Program-made: the position numbers and the translations under genes
Origin: Vibrio sp. UCD-FRSSP16_30
GTDB lineage: Bacteria > Pseudomonadota > Gammaproteobacteria > Enterobacterales > Vibrionaceae
Reading direction: 5' to 3'
Assembly (NCBI RefSeq): GCF_001676025.1
Contig: NZ_LZFW01000002.1
Span: 186,001-250,000, forward strand
Length of the DNA stretch: 64,000 nucleotides
Shown: piece after piece, positions 8,355 to 19,195 of the stretch
Layout of the letters: the number at the start of each line of letters is the position of its first letter
Numbering within the stretch: the stretch's first letter is position 1
Notes under the pieces: model-generated
Told to the model about the DNA's origin: nothing
The model's database searches: none
Seen by the model: only the letters and a program-made list of their open reading frames with translations

Positions 8355-9227
8355 TTACGATTCCACTTTATTTACATGTACATCCATTTGTGGGAATGGA
8401 ATTTCAATACCATTCTCATCAAGAGCAATTTTAATCGCTTGTAGCGTATCAAAATATACATCCCAATAATCAGCCGTACGACACCAAGGGCGAACCACAA
8501 AGTTCACCGATGAATCAGCTAGTGCCAATACGCCAATTTGAATGCCTTTATCTTTAAGAAGACGATCATCGGCCTCTAGTGCTTGTCTGATCACTTGCTC
8601 AGTTTTCTTCAAGTCAGCACCGTAAGACACACCAATCACATGATCAACACGGCGTGTATCATGTCGTGAGTAGTTAACAATAGGACTGCCTATAACACTA
8701 CCATTTGGCACGATAACCATTTTATTGTCTGGAGATGTCAGAACCGTTTGGAAAATTTGAATTGAATCAACCGAACCTGCGACACCGCCAATTTCTACGT
8801 AGTCACCAGATTTAAACGGACGGAACGCAACAATAAGAACACCAGCAGCAAAGTTAGATAGAGAGCCTTGTAGAGCAAGACCAACGGCTAAACCCGCAGC
8901 ACCGATGATAGCGACAACAGAAGCTGTTTGAACACCAAGGCGTCCAAGAGCTGCAATCAATACGATAACAAATAGCAGATAGCGAACCATCGCATGAACA
9001 AAGTGAATGACAGCCTTATCTAAATCACGCTTTTCAAGCATTTTTGAAACACTGTTCGCAATCATTTTAGTGATAATATTACCAATAAAAAGAATCAGAA
9101 CAGCAGTAATGATATTTACTGCATAGCTCACTAATAGATCCGAATTGTTCAGGAACCAATGGTGAGCACCTTGCATGCCTTCATGAAGGGCATCTACGCT
9201 TGGGATTTCAGGGGTTTCTTGTGACAT
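8355..9227 (-). CDS. mscS: Small-conductance mechanosensitive channel MscS
   Basis: 290 residues (E. coli MscS 286). Three membrane helices occupy about residues 30-60, 70-95 and 97-125. The third is the pore helix AAGLAVGLALQGSLSNFAAG with the family's Gly/Ala packing. The beta domain follows with FRPFKSGDYVEIGGVAGSV, then the cytoplasmic vestibule with VPNGSVIGSPIVNYS. It opens under membrane tension during osmotic downshock. GAAGAGAAA is a plausible RBS before ATG 9227. Transcribed between the fbaA terminator and its own; E. coli has the same fbaA-mscS (yggB) neighbourhood. Confidence 0.95.
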   Translation of the reverse strand: MSQETPEIPSVDALHEGMQGAHHWFLNNSDLLVSYAVNIITAVLILFIGNIITKMIANSVSKMLEKRDLDKAVIHFVHAMVRYLLFVIVLIAALGRLGVQTASVVAIIGAAGLAVGLALQGSLSNFAAGVLIVAFRPFKSGDYVEIGGVAGSVDSIQIFQTVLTSPDNKMVIVPNGSVIGSPIVNYSRHDTRRVDHVIGVSYGADLKKTEQVIRQALEADDRLLKDKGIQIGVLALADSSVNFVVRPWCRTADYWDVYFDTLQAIKIALDENGIEIPFPQMDVHVNKVES

Positions 9228-9375
9228 TGTAAATTTCTCTTCCGTAATAAAGTGTTACAACTATGCTGTGATCAGCATCATACTTCCATATGTACGTTAT
9301 AAGTCAAGCTTCTGTAAAAAACACAGCATGCTGAAGACTTTAAAGACTGCACCTAAAAACTATAGTACAGAAGAC

Positions 9376-9403
9376 AAAAAAAACCCGCTATAAAAGCGGG
9401 TTT
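9376..9403 (-). terminator. fbaA terminator
   Basis: AAACCCGCT (9381-9389) pairs with AGCGGGTTT (9395-9403). On the minus strand the stem runs into a T tract corresponding to the A run 9376-9383. Confidence 0.9.
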
Positions 9404-9433
9404 TTCTAATTTAATTAGTGAGTTGCGAGACGA

Positions 9434-10510
9434 TTAAAGCACGTCAATTGCGTTAAGGTCAGCAAATGCTTTCTCAAGACGCGTAACCATAGAAGATTGA
9501 CCAGCACGTAGCCATACGCGAGGATCGTAGTACTTCTTGTTAGGCGCAGCTTCACCCGTTGGGTTACCAATTTGGCCTTGTAGGAAGTCATGGTTTTCAG
9601 CTTCGTAAGTACGGATGCCGTCCCAAGTCGCCCACTGTGTATCAGTATCGATGTTCATTTTAATAACACCGTAGCCGATAGACTCTTTGATTTCTGCTTC
9701 AGAAGAACCAGAACCACCGTGGAATACAAAGTTTAGCGCATTATGAGCTAGACCAAACTTCTCAGCACAGTATGCTTGAGAGTCACGTAGGATAGTTGGA
9801 GTAAGAACTACGTTACCTGCTTGGTACACACCGTGTACGTTACCAAATGATGCAGCAATAGTGAAACGTGGGCTAATAGCACTTAGTTTCTCGTATGCGT
9901 AAGCAACATCTTCAGGAGAAGTGTAAAGCTCAGATGCATCCATATCAGAGTTATCTACGCCGTCTTCTTCACCACCAGTACAACCTAGTTCGATTTCTAG
10001 AGTCATGCCCATTTTAGCCATGCGCTCTAGGTATTTAGAACAGATTTCGATGTTCTCTTCTAGAGACTCTTCAGAAAGGTCGATCATATGAGAAGAGAAT
10101 AAAGGCTTACCAGTTTGAGCGAAGAACTCTTCACCAGCGTCTAGTAGACCGTCAATCCAAGGAAGAAGTTTCTTAGCTGCGTGGTCAGTATGAAGAATAA
10201 CTGGAACACCGTAAGTTTCCGCAACAGCGTGAACGTATTTAGCGCCAGCAACACCACCAAGGATTTGCGCACCTTGACCTTCTAATTTAACGCCTTTACC
10301 AGCAAAAAAGCCTGCACCGCCGTTAGAAAACTGAACTACTACAGGAGCTTTAACTTTAGCTGCTGCTTCTAGTACACCATTTACAGAATCAGTATTAACA
10401 ACATTAACTGCAGGAAGAGCAAAGTTATTTTCTTTTGCTACTTCAAACACTTTTTGTACGTCATCACCAGAGATAACACCAGGTTTTACAAAATCGAAGA
10501 TCTTAGACAT
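9434..10510 (-). CDS. fbaA: Fructose-bisphosphate aldolase, class II
   Basis: Zn-dependent cleavage of fructose-1,6-bisphosphate to DHAP and glyceraldehyde-3-phosphate. 358 residues (E. coli FbaA 359). The HTDHAAKKLLPW metal/catalytic segment is near residue 108, the ELGCTGGEEDGVDN loop near residue 174, and NFVFHGGSGSS near residue 261. The AGGA RBS precedes ATG 10510. It follows pgk in the epd-pgk-fbaA order of E. coli, but a full terminator hairpin (10603-10630) stands between pgk and fbaA, so fbaA probably has its own promoter in the 128-bp gap. Confidence 0.97.
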   Translation of the reverse strand: MSKIFDFVKPGVISGDDVQKVFEVAKENNFALPAVNVVNTDSVNGVLEAAAKVKAPVVVQFSNGGAGFFAGKGVKLEGQGAQILGGVAGAKYVHAVAETYGVPVILHTDHAAKKLLPWIDGLLDAGEEFFAQTGKPLFSSHMIDLSEESLEENIEICSKYLERMAKMGMTLEIELGCTGGEEDGVDNSDMDASELYTSPEDVAYAYEKLSAISPRFTIAASFGNVHGVYQAGNVVLTPTILRDSQAYCAEKFGLAHNALNFVFHGGSGSSEAEIKESIGYGVIKMNIDTDTQWATWDGIRTYEAENHDFLQGQIGNPTGEAAPNKKYYDPRVWLRAGQSSMVTRLEKAFADLNAIDVL

Positions 10511-10602
10511 GGAATAAGTCCTATTTTCTGTCGTTTAGTATTAAATTGCACTTTTGCAAACATAAAAATTACTGACAAAACAAGGTTTTGTAGCAAAATT
10601 AA

Positions 10603-10630
10603 TAAAAAGGGCGAGAACAAGGTTCTCGCC
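10603..10630 (-). terminator. pgk terminator or attenuator before fbaA
   Basis: GGCGAGAAC (10610-10618) pairs perfectly with GTTCTCGCC (10622-10630) around AAG. The minus-strand T tract corresponds to A 10604-10608. It lies 8 bp after the pgk stop, inside what would be an operon. Confidence 0.88.
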
Positions 10631-10638
10631 TAAAAAAA

Positions 10639-11802
10639 TTACGCTTTTGCGCGTTCTTCTAGCATAGCAACTGCTGGAAGTACTTTACCTTCTACAAACT
10701 CAAGGAAAGCGCCGCCGCCAGTTGAGATGTAAGAAACGTCAGCTTTGATACCGAACTTGTCGATAGCTGCTAGCGTGTCACCACCACCGGCTACAGAGAA
10801 ACCTGCAGACTCAGCGATTGCTTTAGAAATACCTGCTGTACCCGCTTCAAAGTTTTTGAATTCGAATACGCCAACAGGGCCATTCCAAAGAATAGTTTTT
10901 GCATTAGCAATGATGTCAGCAAGAACCGCTGTTGAATCAGGGCCAAGGTCGAAAATCATGTCATCGTCTTGAACGTCAGCAACGTTTTTGATTTCCGCTT
11001 CAGCGTTCTCATCAAATGCTTTTGCACAAGCAACATCAGTCGCAACTGGAATTGCACACTCTTTCATTAGTTTCTTAGCTGTTTCAACTAGGTCTGCTTC
11101 ATATAGAGACTTACCTACGTTGTGGCCTTCTGCAGCGATAAATGTATTAGCAATACCACCACCCACAACAAGTTGATCAGCAACTTTAGATAGAGACTCA
11201 AGAACAGTCAGTTTAGTAGAAACTTTAGAACCACCAACGATAGCCACTAGTGGGCGCTCTGGGTTATCCATTGCTTTAGCCAGTGCTTCTAGCTCTGCTG
11301 CAAGAAGAGGGCCAGCACAAGCTACAGGAGCGTTAGTACCTACACCGTGAGTTGACGCTTGAGCACGGTGAGCTGTACCAAATGCATCCATAACAAAGAT
11401 GTCACAAAGAGCAGCGTACTTCTTAGATAGCTCTTCTTCGTTTTTCTTCTCGCCTTTGTTGAAACGAACGTTTTCAAGAACAACGAGTTCGCCAGCATTT
11501 AGCTCAAGACCATTTAGGTAGTCTTTAGCTAGCTTAACTTCACAATCAAGCGCATCGTTTAAGTAGTTAACTACAGGTTGTAGTGAGAACTCTTCAGCGT
11601 ATTCGCCTTCAGTTGGACGACCTAGGTGAGAAGTAACCATTACTTTAGCACCCGCTTCCAAGCAAAGCTTGATAGTAGGGATAGATGCAAGAATACGAGC
11701 ATCAGAAGTTACTTTACCGTCTTTTACTGGAACGTTTAGGTCAGCACGGATAAATACGCGTTTACCTGCTAGATCCAGGTCAGTCATCTTAATTACAGAC
11801 AT
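10639..11802 (-). CDS. pgk: Phosphoglycerate kinase
   Basis: Transfers phosphate between 1,3-bisphosphoglycerate and ADP. Starting at ATG 11802 ([16 protein letters not shown]) it has 387 residues, the same as E. coli Pgk; a longer frame from 11874 is extension. Substrate-binding RADLNVP (near residue 20) and SHLGRPTEG, and nucleotide-binding GGSKVSTK and the C-terminal GGGDTLAAI and [10 protein letters not shown] motifs, are all present. AGAGG lies 7 bases upstream of the chosen start. Downstream of epd (163 bp gap). Confidence 0.97.
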   Translation of the reverse strand: MSVIKMTDLDLAGKRVFIRADLNVPVKDGKVTSDARILASIPTIKLCLEAGAKVMVTSHLGRPTEGEYAEEFSLQPVVNYLNDALDCEVKLAKDYLNGLELNAGELVVLENVRFNKGEKKNEEELSKKYAALCDIFVMDAFGTAHRAQASTHGVGTNAPVACAGPLLAAELEALAKAMDNPERPLVAIVGGSKVSTKLTVLESLSKVADQLVVGGGIANTFIAAEGHNVGKSLYEADLVETAKKLMKECAIPVATDVACAKAFDENAEAEIKNVADVQDDDMIFDLGPDSTAVLADIIANAKTILWNGPVGVFEFKNFEAGTAGISKAIAESAGFSVAGGGDTLAAIDKFGIKADVSYISTGGGAFLEFVEGKVLPAVAMLEERAKA

Positions 11803-11965
11803 TGTTAGTCCTCTAGGTTTAAATTTAAAAACTGTGCACCCTATCCTAGCAAAATTGCTAAAAAGAGTGTTCAAAATCTCTCTAATATAAAGCTACATTG
11901 GGCCATTTATTTTATAGTTCAAGAGTTGGAACTAAAAAGCCATGTATTTATTTCACGCAATGTAA

Positions 11966-12991
11966 TTAATGTGAGCTATGCATCGCCAAAGCCGTATCTA
12001 GCATCCGATTTGCAAATCCCCACTCATTATCACACCACACTAACATCTTGACTAATTGGCCATCACTGACTCGGGTTTGAGACCCATCGACAATCGCACT
12101 ATGCGAGTCATGATTAAAGTCAATTGATACCAATGGAGCTTCAGTGTAATCAACTATTGATTGTAATGTACATTGAGACGCTTGCAAAATAGTTTGATTT
12201 ACGTCATGAACAGTGACGTTCGTGTCCAAAGTTACACTTAAATCCATTGCCGTTACATTAACAGTTGGAACCCTGACTGAAATAGCCTCAAACTTATTCT
12301 CAAACTTTGGAAAGATCCTTTCGATACCTTTATGCAATTTTGTATCAACAGGAATGATTGACTGACTGGCACTGCGAGTACGTCGCAAATCGGGATGATA
12401 GGCATCAATAACTTGCTGATCGTTCATTGATGAGTGAATAGTAGTAATCGTGCCTCGTTGGATACCATAGGCTTCATCAAGCACTTTTATGATAGGAACA
12501 ATACAGTTTGTGGTGCAAGAACCGTTTGAAACAACTTTATGTTCTGGTTTTAAGCTTTGATGGTTGATGCCATAGATAATGGTGTTATCAAGATCATTAG
12601 AGCCCGGGTGTGAGTACAGCACTTTACCAGCACCAGCAGCAATGTGTTGTTGCCCTTCTTCCTGAGAGCCAAAAACACCAGTACAGTCCAGAACAATATC
12701 TACATCTAAATCACGCCAAGGAAGTAAATCTAGCTCTGCAAGATGCAGAATACGTATTTCATCTTTACTGCCATCTAAATGATGAATATTTAGATACTCT
12801 TGAGTATGAGAGACCTTAAGATTGAAACGTCCATGGCTAGTGTCATATTGAAGTAGATGAGCCATAGCATCAGGCTGAGCTAATTCATTAACAGCAACAA
12901 CTTGAATCTGCCCAGACTTACCACTTTCATAAACAGCTCTAAGTACATTGCGTCCAATACGACCAAACCCATTAATAGCTACTCTTAACAT
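11966..12991 (-). CDS. epd: D-erythrose-4-phosphate dehydrogenase
   Basis: GAPDH paralogue (GapB/Epd) that oxidises erythrose-4-phosphate to 4-phosphoerythronate, the first step of pyridoxal phosphate synthesis. 341 residues from ATG 12991; GGAG 7 bases upstream decides this start over the longer frame at 13042. NAD motif [10 protein letters not shown] (residues 5-14); catalytic Cys in SNGSCTTNC near residue 155; His in [12 protein letters not shown]-terminal [12 protein letters not shown]. The TTIHS and NDQQVID segments match Epd rather than glycolytic GapA. Leads the epd-pgk cluster, with tkt ending 112 bp upstream. Confidence 0.93.
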   Translation of the reverse strand: MLRVAINGFGRIGRNVLRAVYESGKSGQIQVVAVNELAQPDAMAHLLQYDTSHGRFNLKVSHTQEYLNIHHLDGSKDEIRILHLAELDLLPWRDLDVDIVLDCTGVFGSQEEGQQHIAAGAGKVLYSHPGSNDLDNTIIYGINHQSLKPEHKVVSNGSCTTNCIVPIIKVLDEAYGIQRGTITTIHSSMNDQQVIDAYHPDLRRTRSASQSIIPVDTKLHKGIERIFPKFENKFEAISVRVPTVNVTAMDLSVTLDTNVTVHDVNQTILQASQCTLQSIVDYTEAPLVSIDFNHDSHSAIVDGSQTRVSDGQLVKMLVWCDNEWGFANRMLDTALAMHSSH

Positions 12992-13101
12992 ACCTTTACT
13001 CCGAATAAGGCTTATTATAATTATTGAGTAGAAGTTTATCATTCTGTAATAGCAAATAGAAAAAGGATTACTCTAAATGCTAAAAGGAACGAATTAAAGA
13101 C

Positions 13102-13130
13102 AAAAAAGCCAGCAGTAAACTGCTGGCTTT
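13102..13130 (-). terminator. tkt terminator
   Basis: AAAGCCAGCAG (13105-13115) and CTGCTGGCTTT (13120-13130) form an 11-bp perfect stem. On the minus strand it ends in a run of T (A 13102-13107). Confidence 0.92.
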
Positions 13131-13153
13131 ATATTTTGTGAAGTGGCAATAAA

Positions 13154-15148
13154 TTAAGCTAAAAGCTCTTTAGCTGTATTTACTACGTTGTCAGTTGTGA
13201 AACCAAACATTTTGAATAGCTCGCCTGCTGGTGCAGATTCGCCGAATGATCTCATGCCGATGATCTTGCCACCGAAGCCAACGTACTTGTACCAGAAGTC
13301 AGCGATACCGGCTTCTACAGCGATACGTTTAGTCACTGATGAAGGTAGGACTGATTCACGGTAAGCTTCGTCTTGCTTGTCGAATGCATCTGTTGATGGC
13401 ATTGAAACAACACGTACTGCTTTGCCTGTGGCTGTTAGTTCAGCTTGCGCTGCAACGGCAAGTTCAACTTCAGAACCTGTCGCAATGATGATTAGCTCAG
13501 GTGTACCTGCGCAATCTTTCAATACGTAAGCACCTTTAGCGATATCAGCAACTTGAGTTGCGTTACGCTCTTGCTGTGCAAGGTTTTGGCGAGAGAAGAT
13601 AAGCGCTGTAGGCGCATCTTTACGTTCGATAGCCAATTTCCAAGCAACTGCTGACTCAACTTGGTCACATGGACGCCATGTGCTCATGTTTGGAGTCAAA
13701 CGTAGAGAAGCGATTTGCTCAACCGGTTGGTGAGTTGGACCATCTTCACCCAGACCGATAGAGTCATGAGTATAAACTTGGATATTCTGAATTTTCATCA
13801 GAGCAGCCATACGCATTGCGTTACGCGCGTATTCCATGAACATTAGGAAAGTTGCGCCGTATGGTACGAAACCACCGTGCAGAGCAATACCATTCATGAT
13901 TGCAGTCATACCAAATTCACGTACACCGTAATGGATGTAGTTACCTGAGAAGTCATTTGCTTCAAGAGACTTAGAACCAGACCACATAGTCAAGTTAGAA
14001 GGCGCAAGGTCAGCAGAACCACCCATGAATTCAGGAAGCATTTTACCAAACGCTTCTAATGCATTTTGCGATGCTTTACGTGATGCAATGTTTGCAGGGT
14101 TAGCTTGAAGGTCAGCAATAATTTGGTTAGTTGCTTCTTCCCACTGTGCAGGAAGTTCGCCATTTACACGACGTTTTAGTTCAGCAGCTTCTGCTGGGTA
14201 TGCTGCCGCGTAAGCGTCAAACTTAGCATTCCAAGCTGCTTCTTTTTCAGAGCCTGATGCTTTTGCATCCCACTGTGAGTAGATGTCAGCAGGAACTTCG
14301 AAAGGACCGTGTTCCCAGCCAAGAGCGGCTTTAGTTGCAACGATTTCGTCAGCGCCTAGTGGAGCACCGTGACAATCGTGCGTGCCAGCTTTGTTTGGAG
14401 AACCAAAACCAATCACTGTCTTAGTACAGATAAGTGTTGGGCGAGGGTCTGCTTTAGCCGCAACGATAGCTGCGTTAATTTCTTCTGCATTGTGACCGTC
14501 TACAGCCGGAATTACGTGCCAGCCGTAAGCTTCAAAACGCTTAGGCGTATCATCAGAGAACCAACCTTCAACTTCACCATCAATTGAGATGCCGTTGTCA
14601 TCCCAGAAAGCAACAAGCTTGCCAAGACCAAGAGTACCCGCAAGAGAACAAGCCTCGTGTGAAATACCTTCCATCAAACAACCATCACCCATGAATACAT
14701 AAGTGAAGTGATCAACGATGTCGTGACCTTCTTTGTTAAACTGAGCAGCAAGTGCTTTCTCAGCCATAGCCATACCAACTGCGTTAGTAATACCTTGGCC
14801 TAAAGGACCTGTTGTCGTTTCGATACCAGGTGCGTAACCATATTCTGGGTGACCTGGTGTCTTAGAGTGCAACTGACGGAAGTTTTTAAGGTCATCAATA
14901 GATAACTCATAACCGGTCAAATGAAGCAGAGAGTAGATCAGCATTGAGCCGTGGCCGTTTGATAAAATAAAACGGTCGCGGTCAGCCCACTCTGGGTTTT
15001 GTGGGTTGTGGTTTAGATGACCACGCCAAAGTACTTCAGCGATGTCAGCCATACCCATAGGTGCGCCTGGGTGACCAGAGTTAGCTTGTTGAACACCATC
15101 CATGCTAAGAGCACGAATTGCATTGGCTAGATCTTTACGAGAAGACAT
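13154..15148 (-). CDS. tkt: Transketolase
   Basis: Thiamine-diphosphate enzyme moving two-carbon units in the pentose phosphate pathway; it also supplies erythrose-4-phosphate to Epd. 664 residues from ATG 15148 ([19 protein letters not shown]), with AGGAG 5 bases upstream; the extra residues of the longer frame are not in the family. The ThDP motif is [12 protein letters not shown] (near residue 154). [21 protein letters not shown] and [14 protein letters not shown] mark the pyrimidine domain, and the C-terminal domain closes with [18 protein letters not shown]. Divergent from metK. Confidence 0.97.
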   Translation of the reverse strand: MSSRKDLANAIRALSMDGVQQANSGHPGAPMGMADIAEVLWRGHLNHNPQNPEWADRDRFILSNGHGSMLIYSLLHLTGYELSIDDLKNFRQLHSKTPGHPEYGYAPGIETTTGPLGQGITNAVGMAMAEKALAAQFNKEGHDIVDHFTYVFMGDGCLMEGISHEACSLAGTLGLGKLVAFWDDNGISIDGEVEGWFSDDTPKRFEAYGWHVIPAVDGHNAEEINAAIVAAKADPRPTLICTKTVIGFGSPNKAGTHDCHGAPLGADEIVATKAALGWEHGPFEVPADIYSQWDAKASGSEKEAAWNAKFDAYAAAYPAEAAELKRRVNGELPAQWEEATNQIIADLQANPANIASRKASQNALEAFGKMLPEFMGGSADLAPSNLTMWSGSKSLEANDFSGNYIHYGVREFGMTAIMNGIALHGGFVPYGATFLMFMEYARNAMRMAALMKIQNIQVYTHDSIGLGEDGPTHQPVEQIASLRLTPNMSTWRPCDQVESAVAWKLAIERKDAPTALIFSRQNLAQQERNATQVADIAKGAYVLKDCAGTPELIIIATGSEVELAVAAQAELTATGKAVRVVSMPSTDAFDKQDEAYRESVLPSSVTKRIAVEAGIADFWYKYVGFGGKIIGMRSFGESAPAGELFKMFGFTTDNVVNTAKELLA

Positions 15149-15395
15149 GTCTGCTCCTGAATGCATAAGCAATTTATTAAAAAATAAGTCCTGAACTCAA
15201 CAGAGGGTGTTGAGAACGGTTATTGTCGCAAAGCCCCTCTATTACTGCAAACGGTTTCCCGTGCATAATTCACACTAAGATGCATTAATTTGCTTAATAT
15301 CTCACTGCATGGAGAAAACCTGATTTACCTCAATGCAAATCTTTTCCCACTTAAATCGTAAAAAAGCTTGTATTTCGCACATTCAAAATTAGAAT

Positions 15396-15419
15396 AGACG
15401 TCTAGAAGTAGAAACACCT
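15396..15419. promoter_or_regulatory. Tandem met boxes, MetJ operator of metK
   Basis: Three adjacent 8-mers: AGACGTCT (15396-15403, a perfect MetJ consensus), AGAAGTAG (15404-15411) and AAACACCT (15412-15419), the last two matching 5 of 8 positions each. MetJ binds two or more contiguous met boxes with S-adenosylmethionine as corepressor. The position 70-93 bp before metK fits feedback control of SAM synthesis. No riboswitch-like structure is seen. Confidence 0.82.
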
Positions 15420-15437
15420 ACTTAACAAGTACAACTT

Positions 15438-15461
15438 AAAAGACGCCATGATGCGTCTTTT
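15438..15461 (+). other. Hairpin in the metK leader
   Basis: AAAAGACGC (15438-15446) pairs with GCGTCTTTT (15453-15461) around CATGAT. It lies between the MetJ operator and the metK start. The T tract is only the stem's own four T, so it could be a weak terminator or attenuator, or merely a 5' UTR structure. Confidence 0.5.
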
Positions 15462-15488
15462 CTTAACTAAGAAATAAGGGAGCCCATC

Positions 15489-16643
15489 ATGGCTAAGCAC
15501 CTGTTTACTTCTGAATCTGTATCAGAAGGCCATCCAGATAAAATTGCAGACCAAATCTCTGATGCGGTTCTAGATGCAATCATTGAGCAAGATCCTAAAG
15601 CTCGTGTTGCATGTGAAACTTACGTAAAAACTGGCATGGTTATGGTAGGCGGCGAAGTCACTACCTCTGCTTGGGTTGATATCGAAGAGCTGACACGTGA
15701 AACGGTTCGTGAAATTGGTTACGTTAACTCAGAAATGGGTTTTGATGCAGACTCTTGTGCTGTATTAAACACTATCGGTAAGCAATCTCCAGACATCAAC
15801 CAAGGCGTTGATAAGTCAGACCCTAAAGATCAAGGGGCTGGAGACCAAGGTATTATGTTTGGTTACGCAACTAACGAAACTGAAGTATTAATGCCTGCGC
15901 CAATTACTTACTCTCACCGTCTTGTAGAAAAACAAGCTGAAGTTCGTAAAAACGGCACACTGCCATGGTTGCGCCCAGATGCAAAATCTCAGGTAACGTT
16001 CCAATACGACCAAGGTAAGATTGTTGGTATCGACGCTGTTGTTCTATCTACTCAGCATAGCGAAAGCATCTCAACGGATGACCTTCGTGAAGCAGTAATG
16101 GAAACAATCATTAAACCAGTACTTCCTGCGCAATGGTTAAATAAAGAAACTAAATTCTTTATTAACCCAACTGGTCGTTTTGTTATCGGTGGCCCAATGG
16201 GTGACTGTGGCCTAACTGGTCGTAAAATCATCGTTGATACCTACGGCGGCGCAGCTCGTCACGGTGGCGGTGCATTCTCTGGTAAAGATCCATCAAAAGT
16301 TGACCGTAGTGCAGCATACGCAGCACGTTATGTAGCGAAGAACATCGTGGCAGCTGGTATGGCTGACCGTTGTGAAATCCAACTGTCTTACGCTATCGGT
16401 GTTGCTGATCCAACATCTATCATGATCGAAACTTTTGGTACTGAAAAAGTAGCTCAAGAAATCATCATTGAAGCTGTTCGTCAAAACTTCGACTTACGCC
16501 CATACGGTCTACAAGAAATGTTGAACTTGCTTCAACCTATCTACAAGAAAACAGCAGCTTATGGTCACTTTGGTCGTGAAGAATTCCCTTGGGAAGCGAC
16601 TGACAAAGCGGCGATTCTTAAAGATTTTGCTGGTATCAAATAA
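15489..16643 (+). CDS. metK: S-adenosylmethionine synthase
   Basis: Makes SAM from methionine and ATP. 384 residues, the same as E. coli MetK. ATP and metal sites are visible: [15 protein letters not shown] (residues 9-23), [14 protein letters not shown] (near 115), the catalytic loop, and [19 protein letters not shown] (near 258). AAGGGAG lies just before ATG 15489. Single-gene unit, divergent from tkt and ended by a strong terminator at 16668. MetJ control is predicted from the operator at 15396-15419. Confidence 0.97.
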   Translation: MAKHLFTSESVSEGHPDKIADQISDAVLDAIIEQDPKARVACETYVKTGMVMVGGEVTTSAWVDIEELTRETVREIGYVNSEMGFDADSCAVLNTIGKQSPDINQGVDKSDPKDQGAGDQGIMFGYATNETEVLMPAPITYSHRLVEKQAEVRKNGTLPWLRPDAKSQVTFQYDQGKIVGIDAVVLSTQHSESISTDDLREAVMETIIKPVLPAQWLNKETKFFINPTGRFVIGGPMGDCGLTGRKIIVDTYGGAARHGGGAFSGKDPSKVDRSAAYAARYVAKNIVAAGMADRCEIQLSYAIGVADPTSIMIETFGTEKVAQEIIIEAVRQNFDLRPYGLQEMLNLLQPIYKKTAAYGHFGREEFPWEATDKAAILKDFAGIK

Positions 16644-16667
16644 GCTAATTTAGCGGTAAACATTCTG

Positions 16668-16698
16668 AAACCTCAGCCTTTGTGCTGAGGTTTTTTTT
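16668..16698 (+). terminator. metK terminator
   Basis: AAACCTCAGC (16668-16677) pairs with GCTGAGGTTT (16684-16693), followed by T to 16698. Confidence 0.92.
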
Positions 16699-16879
16699 AT
16701 CCTGCCAACTACTCCTTTCTGATTAATTTTCCCACAAAATTTGTATTTCATGCCATCCATGACGATAGTTATCAAAGTTAATGAAATGTTAACCAGATCA
16801 AGTTTTACAAAATAAATAATGTGGCTCAGTCTAAAGTGGATTCTAGTTTAGTCCGTTAGACTTAATCTGGAGGATTACC

Positions 16880-17674
16880 ATGCCTCGTACATATAACGAA
16901 GATGGCTTGCACAATACATCGAAAGTTAAAGATAGCGAATACGCAAAAACACTACCATGCAACAGCATCACCATTAGCGACCCTTTTCAGTGGCTCGCGT
17001 TAGGTTTAAATGATTTTATTCGCTCCCCTATTATTAGCCTTTTTTATGGCGCTTGTTTTGCTGTAGCCGCTGCCGGCATTGTTGGTTTGATATACCTACA
17101 GGGCAACCACTCCCATTTAGTTATTCTTCCCGCACTTATTATCTACATGCTAATAGGCCCCTTTCTGGCCCTTGGTTTGTACGATACAAGTTGGGCAATA
17201 GAACGAGGAAAACAACCCAGTCTACTGCATTCGATGAAAGCCATTGGGCGTAATTCAACATCACAATGGAGCTTTGCGGTACTACTTGTAGTGGCCATGA
17301 TATTTTGGATGAGAATCGCCTCTTTACTGCATGCGTTATACCCCTCAGTAGAAGGTGCCAGCATTATTGAATTTGCTCCTTTCCTTATTACAGGCTCTAT
17401 CGCCGGATTCATTTTGGCAACCGTGGTCTTTAGTATTTCCGTTTTCTCGATGCCTCTTATGCTAGAAAGACGCGTTGATATTATGACCGCAATATTTTCC
17501 AGTTTTCACGCAGTAAAAAGTAACCCTGGGCCTCTACTGGTATGGGCTGGAATTATTTGTGGCGGAGTACTGATTGGCTTTGCAACTTACGGCATTGGCA
17601 TGATAATGACGATGCCCATTTTAGGTTATGGCACATGGCATGCCTATCACGCGACAATTCAAAAGAAACATTAA
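16880..17674 (+). CDS. DUF2189 integral membrane protein
   Basis: 264 residues, matching the DUF2189 family of predicted membrane proteins. A hydrophilic N-terminus of about 35 residues precedes WLALGLNDFIRSP, which is typical of the family. I count about six hydrophobic segments, around residues 50-70, 77-100, 128-150, 160-185, 190-210 and 222-252. No enzymatic motif is visible and I do not know its function. The RBS TGGAGG lies before ATG 16880. It is a monocistronic unit between the metK terminator and a terminator at 17709. Confidence 0.8.
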   Translation: MPRTYNEDGLHNTSKVKDSEYAKTLPCNSITISDPFQWLALGLNDFIRSPIISLFYGACFAVAAAGIVGLIYLQGNHSHLVILPALIIYMLIGPFLALGLYDTSWAIERGKQPSLLHSMKAIGRNSTSQWSFAVLLVVAMIFWMRIASLLHALYPSVEGASIIEFAPFLITGSIAGFILATVVFSISVFSMPLMLERRVDIMTAIFSSFHAVKSNPGPLLVWAGIICGGVLIGFATYGIGMIMTMPILGYGTWHAYHATIQKKH

Positions 17675-17708
17675 TTTCATAGATAACACATTGAATTTAT
17701 TAATCATA

Positions 17709-17736
17709 AAAAGGAGAACTTAAGTTCTCCTTTTTT
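17709..17736 (+). terminator. Terminator after the DUF2189 gene
   Basis: A perfect palindrome AAAGGAGAACTT/AAGTTCTCCTTT with a T run. It is located 35 bp after the stop. Confidence 0.9.
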
Positions 17737-17806
17737 ACCTGCATTGACCTGAATTCCAAGATTAAGTTAAAGTAACGCTAGTTCATCTCAATCAACTATT
17801 TCTCGC

Positions 17807-18301
17807 ATGGATCCGCTTCAATATCAGCTCACAAAAAAAACGGCCTCACTGATTCAGGTGGCTAACACACATTTCAAGCGTACCTTTGCTATGCCAAAGA
17901 TAGAAATTGATATGCGTGGCAAAGCCGCAGGAAAAGCCTTTTTGCAGCTTAATGTGATTAAATTAAATAAAGTACTGTTAGCTGAAAATCAGCAAGACTT
18001 TATTGATGAAGTTTTACCTCATGAGTTGGCACATTTAATTACCCACCAAGTTTTTGGTCGAGTAAGACCACATGGTAAAGAATGGCAATATGTCATGTCC
18101 AAAGTGTTTTCAATCAAGCCTGAGCGGACTCACTCTATGGATGTCAGTTCCGTTCAAGGTAAAACCTTCGAGTACCAATGCGGTTGTCGAACCTACCCTC
18201 TTACTATTCGTCGTCACAATAAAGTGATGAGAAGCGAAAGTAGTTATACCTGTCGCAGTTGTGGCAATACTTTGAGCTTTACGGGAAAACAGCTCAGTTA
18301 A
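17807..18301 (+). CDS. sprT: SprT family zinc metalloprotease-like protein
   Basis: 164 residues (E. coli SprT 165). The zinc protease motif HELAH (residues 72-76, HExxH) is followed by the family segment HQVFGRVRPHGKEW. The C-terminal zinc ribbon has CGC at about 126-128 and CRSCGN near 148. The eukaryotic relatives (Spartan) degrade DNA-protein crosslinks; the bacterial role is not established. A weak RBS and an ATG at 17807 give exactly the family start (MDPLQYQLTKKT). endA follows 103 bp later, as in E. coli and Vibrio. Confidence 0.92.
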   Translation: MDPLQYQLTKKTASLIQVANTHFKRTFAMPKIEIDMRGKAAGKAFLQLNVIKLNKVLLAENQQDFIDEVLPHELAHLITHQVFGRVRPHGKEWQYVMSKVFSIKPERTHSMDVSSVQGKTFEYQCGCRTYPLTIRRHNKVMRSESSYTCRSCGNTLSFTGKQLS

Positions 18302-18404
18302 TATCAAGCAATCTCATCTAATGCTTCACTGAACAAAATCTGGTCAAATAAGCCGATTAACGGTAATCTCTACGCTGTTTTTCATCAACATCCATAGAAT
18401 ATCC

Positions 18405-19100
18405 TTGAAACGTTCAATTTTCCTGATTATTGGCCTAGTACTTATCTCTCTAACTGCACACGCCAAACCGCATTCCTTTTATAAATCAAAACAGCTCGCG
18501 ATAGGCATTTATCAGCAGCATCCACAAACCTTCTATTGTGGCTGTCACATTGACTGGCATGGTAAAAAAGGGACACCGCAATTATCTGACTGCGGTTATC
18601 AAGTGCGAAAACAACAGCGCCGAGCCAATCGTATCGAATGGGAACATATCGTCCCTGCGGCGCAATTAGGCAAACAAAGACAATGTTGGCAAGAAGGTGG
18701 ACGCTCTAATTGCACCAAGAGTGATCCTATCTATAAAGAGATGGAAGCGGATCTACATAATTTGGTGCCAGCAATCGGTGAGGTTAATGGCGACCGTTCT
18801 AACTATGATTTCTCGCAATGGAACGGCGTACATGGTGTCAGTTATGGCCAATGTAAAATGCAGGTAAGCTTTAAAGATGACAAAGTTATGCCGCCAACCT
18901 ATGCTCGTGGAGCTATCGCTCGCACCTATTTATACATGAAACAGCAATACCCTATTACACTCTCATCTTCGCAAATAAAGCTGATGCAAGCTTGGAATAA
19001 AACCTACGCGGTAACAGATTGGGAATGCAAAAGAGACCAGTTAATCACTAAAATTCAAGGTAACTCTAACCCGTTCGTTGAGCAAAAGTGTCAACACTAA
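18405..19100 (+). CDS. endA: Endonuclease I, periplasmic/secreted DNase
   Basis: 231 residues with a signal peptide ([20 protein letters not shown], cleaved near residue 20). The EndA/Vvn/Dns fold is clear: [14 protein letters not shown] with the catalytic His, [29 protein letters not shown], and many cysteines for disulfides. Known Vibrio homologues degrade extracellular DNA and limit transformation. The start is TTG at 18405: no ATG is available before the signal peptide, and the RBS is poor. The E. coli order sprT-endA-rsmE-gshB is preserved. Confidence 0.93.
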   Translation: MKRSIFLIIGLVLISLTAHAKPHSFYKSKQLAIGIYQQHPQTFYCGCHIDWHGKKGTPQLSDCGYQVRKQQRRANRIEWEHIVPAAQLGKQRQCWQEGGRSNCTKSDPIYKEMEADLHNLVPAIGEVNGDRSNYDFSQWNGVHGVSYGQCKMQVSFKDDKVMPPTYARGAIARTYLYMKQQYPITLSSSQIKLMQAWNKTYAVTDWECKRDQLITKIQGNSNPFVEQKCQH

Positions 19101-19195
19101 AAAAATCGTACCAAGCAGACTGAGCGACCCCTCTTGTTATTTGTTACCATAGCAACCATATTTAGTTAGTTCAGTCAGTTACAGGTACGATTTAA

